This document shows positions 58,337 through 64,000 of a stretch of DNA of 64,000 nucleotides, one piece after another (position 1 is the first letter of the stretch; every line of letters starts with the position of its first letter). This stretch comes from Prosthecobacter sp. GTDB lineage: Bacteria > Verrucomicrobiota > Verrucomicrobiia > Verrucomicrobiales > Verrucomicrobiaceae. The notes beneath the pieces are model-generated. The model was not told where the DNA came from. It saw only the letters and a list, made by a program, of their open reading frames with translations, and searched no databases. The translations under genes and the position numbers were made by a program. The DNA lies in contig NZ_JAXMIH010000019.1 in the NCBI RefSeq assembly GCF_034366625.1, positions 124,001 through 188,000 of the forward strand. The letters are read 5' to 3'.

Positions 58337-58894
58337 TTACTCAGGAGCGTTGCGGTTGAATGCGGGAAGTCCATCAATGCTAGTCTGGTTCTTGGTCGCG
58401 CGGTATGCGTTGAGGTTATCCAGGCCTTGATTGGTAGCCCATTGGTCGAGCGTGTCGCGATGGTAGCGAAAGTCGTAAACTGGCACAGCCCAGCCGCAAG
58501 AATCCACGACACGAGTGACTGCGACGTGAATGAAGGCACGGGTGCCAGGGTTGGCTGGAAACAATGATTCCATCTCGGTGAATCTGTCATCACCGGGTGT
58601 GAGAACCGTGCCGTGCCCGTGCAGTCGGAGAATCTTGGGAGAGCCGGCAAAAGCACAAAACATGACAACGATGCGACCATTCTCGCGGACGTGGGCGGCG
58701 GTTTCAACACCGCTGCCGGTGTAGTCCTGATAGACCACTTCCAATGGTCCGAGCACGCGGAATGAATCGCCACCCTTGGGCGACAGGTTGAGGTGGCCGT
58801 CACGAGAAAGGGGCGCTGTCGCAACAAAGAACATGCGCTGCTCGGCTAGCCAAGCTGCGAGTTCGGAGCTGATGTTTTCGTATTGTTTACTCAT
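58337..58894 (-). CDS. Pyridoxamine 5'-phosphate oxidase-family protein (cassette gene)
   Basis: 185 residues from ATG 58894. The split-barrel flavin fold is readable: AAWLAEQRMFFVATAPLSRD, LSPKGGDSFRVLGPLEVVYQ and HVRENGRIVVMFCAFAG. This branch binds FMN or F420; substrate unknown. The last three codons and stop (APE, TAA) lie within the IS110 right-end sequence, so the natural C-terminus may have been replaced. A GTTAGGC core follows its start on the minus strand at 58908-58914. Confidence 0.85.
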   Translation of the reverse strand: MSKQYENISSELAAWLAEQRMFFVATAPLSRDGHLNLSPKGGDSFRVLGPLEVVYQDYTGSGVETAAHVRENGRIVVMFCAFAGSPKILRLHGHGTVLTPGDDRFTEMESLFPANPGTRAFIHVAVTRVVDSCGWAVPVYDFRYHRDTLDQWATNQGLDNLNAYRATKNQTSIDGLPAFNRNAPE

Positions 58895-58907
58895 GTCGCG
58901 CAGCAAC

Positions 58908-58914
58908 GCCTAAC
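58908..58914 (-). repeat. attC R' core, half site
   Basis: GTTAGGC on the minus strand, 13 bp upstream of the 58337 gene's start, fits the GTTRRRY core that ends an attC. No matching L' or R'' partner was found in the next 240 bp, so the rest of the site may be lost. Confidence 0.4.
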
Positions 58915-60072
58915 AGTGTGGATGGTTAACAGATCGTGAGGTTTGTCAGCAGCTTTATAGCCGACGGTTTTATTGGAATATCACGGGTTTTTGGCTTCAT
59001 GGGTGTCGTTTTAGCCGCACATGCCGTACTCAGGCAACAAATCTGTGGGATTGCGCCAACATAGGAGGGTAAATTCCATGGGTGAATATTCCAAGCCCTG
59101 AGCCAAGTCGTGAGGAGCGTTTACGCGGCACGATCCGGCTAAAACAATATTGATTCAGTCGCCTTCTCCGGCTCCTTCACCCTTCCGCTGCGCTCACGGG
59201 CTGCTCCTGCGTCGCAGTCTGTCTCGCGGCTATCCTCGCCGCTCGGCTCCAGGCAGACGGAGCTGTCTTATGTGCAGTGGTATAAGCAGTATGTGCGCTT
59301 CCAGGCCAAGGTGGGTAGTGATCTGGAAAACTCTGTGTGCAACGTGACGCAGGAGGTCATCTATGAGCTGGAGCCGCGCTGGGCATGGCGGGCTCATGCG
59401 GCTGGTGCGCCGCCGCTGGCTGGCGGCCCTGGCCAGGGCCGCGGCGATGAAAGGGCTGGTGGAGCCGGTGGCACGGCATGTCCGGGCGCTGTGCCGCGCT
59501 TGGCGGCGGCAGGCCCTGGGTGCGTGGCTGGTCGGCTGGCTGCCGGCGCCATGGCCCCTGACCGTCTCGGAACCGGCGCTGCCGGGCTGATGTCAAACGC
59601 CGTTCGGTATGACGAACGAGACAACGCGGCAGGCGGTGGGACACTCCGCCCATGAACGCGAGTTCTCCAAGTCTCCTCTTCTCCAAGTTTGACTCCATCG
59701 CTCCTCGCGCTGTCGGGGCAGGTGCCCCAGCCTGGCCGGCTGTCTCAAACGCCTCCGAATCCCTCGGCGTTTGTCCCAGTCTGGGTGGCAAGCGGGCAGG
59801 TCGCCTTGCAGGCGGTGCCGGGGGCTTGGTGAACGCGGCGGGGCGGTTTCACGCGCGAGTTTGCGTACCTGACGGACTGTCCGTCAAAGCTGACGGCTCA
59901 TCCGTGCAAGCTGACGGACGGTGCGTCATGCCTGACGGACGATTCCTGCGTACGACAACTTCATCCGTGAAACCGGTTTTCCCTCTAGGCAGGGCCCAGG
60001 AGGCCGGATGGCAGGGGCGATTTTCACCGGAACCACCCGCAGCGGCGGGAAGAAGGGCGCTTTAATGGCCCT
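58915..60072. other. Gene-poor stretch with decayed repeats
   Basis: 58915-59150 holds two crossing inverted repeats: TTGGAATAT (58972-58980) with ATATTCCAA near 59090, and GTTTTAGCCG (59008-59017) / CGGCTAAAAC (59136-59145). 59272-59390 has a protein-like fragment (YKQYVRFQAKVGSDLENSVC) that loses frame near 59390, probably a gene remnant. 59663-59690 has CTCCAAGTCTCC words. 59869-59952 is a tandem repeat. No intact gene is supported. Confidence 0.55.
59869..59952. repeat. 21-bp tandem repeat, four diverged copies
   Basis: Units begin CTGACGG and repeat every 21 bp (59869, 59890, 59911, 59932). On the plus strand they read as seven-residue units of the form SVKADGS. The period matches the array at 42668-42793, but the copies are more diverged. 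Confidence 0.8.
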
Positions 60073-60170
60073 GTGGCCCAGCGGGGCGGCGTGGTCGTCC
60101 GGTCACACGTTGGAATCGACGGGGACAGGATGTGCCCGCTCCTTGGGGGAGGGCGCGTCAAGCGCCGGGA

Positions 60171-60492
60171 GGTAGGAACAAGGAGAGGCGCTTGCCAAGC
60201 GCCGCTCCTTGGTAGGGCGCGTGGTCCCTCACGCGCCGGGATGACGGTGAGCGATCCGCCGACGCAAAGCGAGGTGCAGCAGATCGCGAACAAGGTGGAT
60301 GAATTGATCGTGATGCTGCGGCGGTAGGGAAGTACGACAGACACTCTTGTCTGTCTCGGGGTGGGGTGGATTGGCGAAAGCGATGGTTGATGGCGGTGAC
60401 GATGGACCGACGGGCAGGAGTGCCCGTCGTACCACGGAGCTGATCGTGATGCTACGGCGGTAGGAACAAGGAGAGGTGCTTGCCAAGCGCCG
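60171..60492. repeat. Cluster of perfect short hairpins and a 34-bp direct repeat
   Basis: A 34-bp direct repeat (from 60171 and from 60459, one mismatch) begins GGTAGGAACAAGGAGAGG and contains its own GGCGCTTG/CAAGCGCC hairpin. Between the copies are GGCGCGTG/CACGCGCC (60216-60237), GACAGACA/TGTCTGTC (60336-60355) and CGACGGGCA/TGCCCGTCG (60408-60429), each perfect with a 4-6 nt loop. Confidence 0.85.
60241..60463 (+). pseudogene. Two 3' remnants of the collagen-like gene
   Basis: 60241-60327 encodes TVSDPPTQSEVQQIANKVDE then LIVMLRR and a stop, differing from the end of the 40526 gene by two residues in 28. A second fragment at 60437-60463 keeps only ELIVMLRR and the stop. The Gly-X-Y part and N-terminus are gone. 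Both are embedded in the hairpin cluster, so repeat-mediated duplication or loss is likely. Confidence 0.8.
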
Positions 60493-60519
60493 GGGGGCGG
60501 CGGCTGGGGACCCGCCGCC

Positions 60520-61050
60520 TTACCAGACGAAAACGGAGTCGTCCTCAGCCGCCGGGGGCTCGTTGTCCCAGCGGTACATGATGGGGAAGACCGTGCGGTT
60601 GTCGCTAAACCAGTCGCTGATGAAGGGCTCGCCAAAGACCTTGAAGCCAAACTGCAGGTAGATGGGCAGGAGATGCGGCACGGTCTTGGCGATGAGGTAG
60701 TCGGCCCGGCTCCGGACGGCGTAATCATTCACGCCCAGGCAGAGGCGCAGCAGATAGGTGCCGGCGCTGCCATCTTTGGCGCAGACGCGGGAGGATTCCA
60801 GGCCCAGACCGTGGGTAGGCAGCGCGAGGCCTTGGGCCTTGGGCTCCAGAAACAGCTCGAAGGGCTGTACCTCATCGCTGCGCAGGATGCGGGCCATCGC
60901 CTGGATTTCCTCGTGCTCGTCAAACAGGGCGAAGTGATGGGCTTTCTCATCAAAATCATCCAACACCCGGTTCAACGTGCCTTTGTAGCAGTCCCGGCGG
61001 AATTGCTCGATCAGTTTCCTGTCGTCTGTGAAGCTCAATTCTCGAAGCAT
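60520..61050 (-). CDS. N-acyltransferase-like protein (FeeM/GNAT fold)
   Basis: 176 residues. DRKLIEQFRRDCYKGTLNRV and KAHHFALFDEHEEIQAMARI, then GLESSRVCAKDG and LLRLCLGVNDYAVRSRADYL, match the pattern of FeeM-type N-acyl amino acid synthases and autoinducer-synthase-like GNATs. These use acyl-ACP or acyl-CoA to acylate an amino acid. The assignment is by pattern and is not firm. No partner acyl-carrier or export gene is adjacent. The 240 bp after it (61051-61290) show nothing. Confidence 0.6.
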   Translation of the reverse strand: MLRELSFTDDRKLIEQFRRDCYKGTLNRVLDDFDEKAHHFALFDEHEEIQAMARILRSDEVQPFELFLEPKAQGLALPTHGLGLESSRVCAKDGSAGTYLLRLCLGVNDYAVRSRADYLIAKTVPHLLPIYLQFGFKVFGEPFISDWFSDNRTVFPIMYRWDNEPPAAEDDSVFVW

Positions 61051-61290
61051 GCGCGATGTGAAATGTTGAGGCTGCCGATGGGGATGCGAAGGCTGGGGCA
61101 GGTCGTTTCAGGGCGCCCCACCGTTCCTGACCGCTGTGAACGATCAGCCACCCCACGTTCTATGCGCAGTGAATCACCCCGGTTCCGGATCCGTCAACTT
61201 GTATTGGGCATGGCGTGACTTTTGCAAGCCGGACTCGGATGCGTGTAGTGGTGCCTCATGTTTCACCTTCCTAGGCCAAGGAACTGACGT

Positions 61291-62391
61291 TCAAACCAGC
61301 CGCACATACCGCCGTCCCGGCAGGGCGCGGATGAGGCGTTTCATTTCGAGGCGCATCAGCGTCGCTGACACGGTGGCGGGGGTCAGGCCGGAGGCGGTGG
61401 TGATGTCGTTGATGTGGGCCTCGTCGGTGCGGATGGCCTGGTAGAGGATCTCTTCCTCCAGCGTGAGGGTGACGGCGGGGCGGGATTCTTCCGTCTTCGG
61501 CGCGTGCGGCGCGGTGGGGAAGAGCGTCATCAGATCATCGAGCACGTCGGCGCCATCCATGATGAGCTTGGCGCCCTGCTGGATGAGGCGGTTGCAGCCG
61601 GCGGAGGTCGGTTTGTCGATGGGGCCGGGCACGGCATACACGGTGCGGCCTTGCTCAGTGGCTTGCTGTGCGGTGATGAGCGAGCCGCTGCGCAGCGGAG
61701 CCTCGACGACGATCAAGCCGCAACTCCAGCCGGCGACGATGCGATTGCGGTAGGGAAAGGTTTGTTTGTCGGCGATGCGATCGACAGGATACTCGCTCAC
61801 GACCGCGCCGTTTTGTGCGATGCGTTCGGCTAGGGCCATGTTCTCCGGTGGATACAGTTTACCGATGCCAGAACCGAGGATGGCGATGGTGCGGCCTTTG
61901 GCGGCAAGGGCGGCTTCATGCGCGGCGGTGTCGATGCCGCGTGCAAGGCCGCTGATGACGACGTAACCGGCATACGCGATCTGAAAGCTGAGTTTCTTGG
62001 TGGCATTGAGGCCGTAATGCGTGGCATGGCGGCTGCCGACGACGCCGAGGGCGTTGTGATCGCGCTTGGTGAGATTGCCCCAAACATAGAGGACGACGGG
62101 CGGGTCGTGGATCTCGCGCAGCAGCGGTGGATAGAGTTCGTCCTCCTGCGTGAGGAGCGTGAGCTCGCGGTCGTGGATCTTTTGCAGTTCGCCACTGAGG
62201 TCGATCTGCGCTTCCCATCCGGCGATGCTCTCTGCTTGAGCGAGGCCGAAGCCTTCGACTTGGAGAATCTCAGATGACTTGGCAGTGAGGATGCGCTCGG
62301 GGCTGCCGAAGTGCTGCAGGAGCTTGCGGACGCGCACAGGTCCGACCTGTGGGAGCAGGTTGAGCGCGAGGTAAGCCTCCGTGCGGGTCAT
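61291..62391 (-). CDS. dprA: DNA-processing protein DprA
   Basis: 366 residues. An N-terminal helix-hairpin-helix-like segment (LNLLPQVGPVRVRKLLQHFG) precedes the Rossmann-like core with GVVGSRHATHYG, VISGLARGIDTAAHEAALAA, ILGSGIGKLYPPENMALAER and GSLITAQQATEQGRTVYAVP. The C-terminal winged helix (EEEILYQAIRTDEAHINDIT) completes the long form. DprA loads RecA on incoming ssDNA in natural transformation. Its presence is consistent with cassette and IS acquisition nearby but does not prove competence. It is 18 bp downstream of the coiled-coil gene. Confidence 0.96.
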   Translation of the reverse strand: MTRTEAYLALNLLPQVGPVRVRKLLQHFGSPERILTAKSSEILQVEGFGLAQAESIAGWEAQIDLSGELQKIHDRELTLLTQEDELYPPLLREIHDPPVVLYVWGNLTKRDHNALGVVGSRHATHYGLNATKKLSFQIAYAGYVVISGLARGIDTAAHEAALAAKGRTIAILGSGIGKLYPPENMALAERIAQNGAVVSEYPVDRIADKQTFPYRNRIVAGWSCGLIVVEAPLRSGSLITAQQATEQGRTVYAVPGPIDKPTSAGCNRLIQQGAKLIMDGADVLDDLMTLFPTAPHAPKTEESRPAVTLTLEEEILYQAIRTDEAHINDITTASGLTPATVSATLMRLEMKRLIRALPGRRYVRLV

Positions 62392-62409
62392 TCGCGCTTG
62401 CGCTTGGTA

Positions 62410-62931
62410 TTAGGCGGCGTTGGCGGAGGAGGTCGCGCCATTGTTGTTCTTGGCGGCATTGGCGGCGGATTCAGGCAGCGCCACATTGCTTTGCGTTGAG
62501 CCGGAACCGATCAGTTTGCGATAAACTTTCTGCGGGAAGGACTGGCCCTTTTCCTCATGCTCAAGCTGGCCGAGGGCGGTGGATTTGGCCATCTCCCAGG
62601 CGGGAGCGAAGCCGGGGGCGCTGATGACCATCTGCTTCTCGGCACGGGCGAGGATTTCGAGCTCACGCTGCATCTTGTTGTCGGCACGCTCGTTGAGGCG
62701 GGCGATCTGCATGCGCAGGTTCTCGTTTTCCTGCTTCAGGGCGGCACGCTCCTTGGTGAGGTCCTGGCTTTGCTTCGAGTCGAGGTCCAGTTTGTCGCTG
62801 AGCATGCCTTTGTAGCGCTTGAGCTCGCGCTTGGTCTTCCAGTGGGCCCAAAGCGACTGCACGAGGAAAATGCCGCACAGCACGAAGCCGTAGAGGAAGG
62901 TGTTTGTGGGGGAGAAGAGGTCTTTGAACAT
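62410..62931 (-). CDS. Membrane-anchored coiled-coil protein of unknown function
   Basis: 173 residues. One N-terminal helix (FLYGFVLCGIFLVQSLWAHW) is followed by a coiled coil (SKQSQDLTKERAALKQENEN, then LRMQIARLNERADNKMQREL). The C-terminus is a disordered Ala/Asn/Ser-rich tail. No domain is recognised. It is immediately upstream of dprA on the same strand. Confidence 0.8.
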   Translation of the reverse strand: MFKDLFSPTNTFLYGFVLCGIFLVQSLWAHWKTKRELKRYKGMLSDKLDLDSKQSQDLTKERAALKQENENLRMQIARLNERADNKMQRELEILARAEKQMVISAPGFAPAWEMAKSTALGQLEHEEKGQSFPQKVYRKLIGSGSTQSNVALPESAANAAKNNNGATSSANAA

Positions 62932-63028
62932 GATGCTGGAAAACTAGTGCATGCCCCGGCGTGTGCAACCGGGCAAAGCGGTTGCATGCGGCGACGGCTT
63001 CGCCTAGATGCGGAACGAATCACCGCCC

Positions 63029-63739
63029 ATGCCCCACGCTCTTCTCCTGAAATTCCCCGGAACCAATTGTGACGCCGAAACCGCCCGTGCGCTGGAGGCG
63101 GCGGGCTTTACCGCAGAGGTGCTGCCTGTGGCGCTGCTGGAACCGGCGTCGCTCGACAAAGCGCAGATGATCGTGTTCTCCGGCGGCTTCAGCTACGGAG
63201 ATTACGTGATGTCCGGCCGCATCGCGCAGCTCATCACGAAATCGAAGCTGGGCGACAGGCTGAAGGCGTTTGTGGACAAAGGCGGCTACGCCCTGGGCAT
63301 CTGCAACGGCTTCCAAATCCTCACGCAGCTCGATCTGCTGCCGAAGGGCAGCCTGATTCACAACACGAGCGGCCGGTTCATCTGCCGCTGGGTCGGTTTG
63401 AAGAAAACCGCCGCCAAGGCGAGTCCGTATCTGAGCAAGCTGCCCGAGAACTTTGAACTGCCCATCGCCCACGCGGAAGGCCGACTCGTGACCGAGGGCG
63501 AGGACGCAGCCAAATACGTGAAGTCCGGCCACGCGGCGCTGCTTTACGCCACGAACGTGAATGGCTCGACGAACGGCATTGCGGGCTTGCAAGATGACAC
63601 AGGCCGTGTGTTTGGCCTCATGCCGCATCCCGAGCGCTTCATCTTCAAGAGCCAGCATTATGATCCTGACTGGAGCGGCGATGCCCAGTTCGGCTGGGGG
63701 CATTACCTGTTCCAATCGGCCCGTGAGGCGATGAACTGA
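63029..63739 (+). CDS. purQ: Phosphoribosylformylglycinamidine synthase subunit PurQ
   Basis: 236 residues from ATG 63029. Class I glutamine amidotransferase with the nucleophile in GYALGICNGFQIL (Cys), the SGGFSYGDYVMSGRIAQL segment, and the His-Glu pair in MPHPERFIF. It supplies ammonia to PurL in the fourth step of purine synthesis. Length is normal for the three-component type. purL and purS are not in the window. Confidence 0.95.
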   Translation: MPHALLLKFPGTNCDAETARALEAAGFTAEVLPVALLEPASLDKAQMIVFSGGFSYGDYVMSGRIAQLITKSKLGDRLKAFVDKGGYALGICNGFQILTQLDLLPKGSLIHNTSGRFICRWVGLKKTAAKASPYLSKLPENFELPIAHAEGRLVTEGEDAAKYVKSGHAALLYATNVNGSTNGIAGLQDDTGRVFGLMPHPERFIFKSQHYDPDWSGDAQFGWGHYLFQSAREAMN

Positions 63740-63743
63740 GAGT

Positions 63744-64000
63744 TCAAAGCGTGGGCGGTACCGGCGGGATCATCTGCGCGCGTGCCAGCGCCCCACGTCC
63801 CACTGAGGGCGGAGCGGCGAGCATGGCCTCGCGGCGCGTGCGGTAGGAATGATAAAGTCGGCTGTAAGTCCTGGTCATGCGCTGGCGCAGCGCCTCGTTC
63901 TCCGGTGTGCGGGGCAGACGATGCGCATTGCGGCGGAGCATGAGCAGACCCTGATAGGTGTTCAAGCGGCGGGGGGGAGGAGGCGCTGTTCGTGGCCCCA
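63744..64000 (-). CDS. C-terminal part of a protein of unknown function (5' end beyond window)
   Basis: The frame is open from 64000 down to the stop at 63744, so at least 85 residues are coded. RRNAHRLPRTPENEALRQRM and TYSRLYHSYRTRREAM give a basic helical segment, followed by a proline-rich tail. A TTG at 63965 could also be a start. No family recognised. It converges with purQ, with a 4-bp gap. Confidence 0.5.
   Translation of the reverse strand, partial: GPRTAPPPPRRLNTYQGLLMLRRNAHRLPRTPENEALRQRMTRTYSRLYHSYRTRREAMLAAPPSVGRGALARAQMIPPVPPTL

Larger units (their letters stand above)
56649..58347 (+). mobile_element. IS110-family insertion sequence
   Basis: The transposase, a long 5' noncoding region and a short right end form one unit. 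The right end TAACTCGAAGTCTAGTTACTCAGGAG (58322-58347) is shared with the solo end at 54751-54776 and contains the short inverted repeat TAACT/AGTTA. The left boundary is not fixed; it lies after attC-like site D. The right end runs into the 3' end of the 58337 gene. Confidence 0.8.

Overview
The window looks like chromosomal DNA of a verrucomicrobial bacterium (Verrucomicrobiales, Prosthecobacter/Verrucomicrobium-like). This is inferred from gene content: three Gfo/Idh/MocA-type oxidoreductases (two with Tat-like leaders), PQQ-type beta-propeller proteins, an ECF sigma factor beside a Ser/Thr kinase with C-terminal propeller repeats, DUF1573 and rhodanese proteins, a sugar phosphate isomerase, and frequent starts without a clear Shine-Dalgarno. 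DNA is GC-rich throughout. No rRNA, CRISPR array or replication origin was seen; there is one tRNA gene (Thr, TGT).

1-40 kb is mostly ordinary core and metabolic DNA. In order: a partial flavoprotein disulfide reductase, a Gfo/Idh/MocA oxidoreductase, an rRNA/tRNA methyltransferase, tRNA-Thr, peptide deformylase, transporters and an M20 peptidase. A two-gene cell-wall unit follows (a PBP2-like transpeptidase, then a GT51 glycosyltransferase whose transpeptidase half has lost its catalytic motifs). Next come a small Phd-type toxin-antitoxin pair, DUF1573/rhodanese secreted proteins, a duplicated NfeD/ClpP-like membrane protease and a two-subunit NAD-type formate dehydrogenase. After these lie propeller proteins, a MoaD/ThiS-like carrier beside a BNR-repeat protein, a TetR-headed row of small stress-type genes (27.8-31.3 kb), and the sigma factor/kinase pair.

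40-44 kb holds a collagen-like protein, a four-helix-bundle protein, an orphan 236-residue protein, a heptapeptide-repeat ORF and a small HTH protein, all among palindromic word repeats. Decayed copies of parts of this locus recur at 59.2-60.5 kb.

44-59 kb is the accessory region: short unrelated genes, several of membrane or defence-like type, with four sites of attC architecture (R and L boxes, extrahelical base, variable stem). This is best read as a cluster of integron cassettes without an integrase (CALIN). An intact IS110-family element and a solo right end of a related element both abut cassette 3' ends. Backbone-type genes (SsuD-like monooxygenase, ROK regulator, rhodanese, cardiolipin synthase) sit at 49.9-54.5 kb. 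The window closes with a probable N-acyltransferase, dprA, a coiled-coil membrane protein, purQ and a partial gene.

The most unusual material is: (i) the attC-like cassette cluster; (ii) palindromic word-repeat elements, one inserted in frame in the kinase activation segment and one whose arms flank the four-helix gene; (iii) the catalytically degenerate class A PBP.
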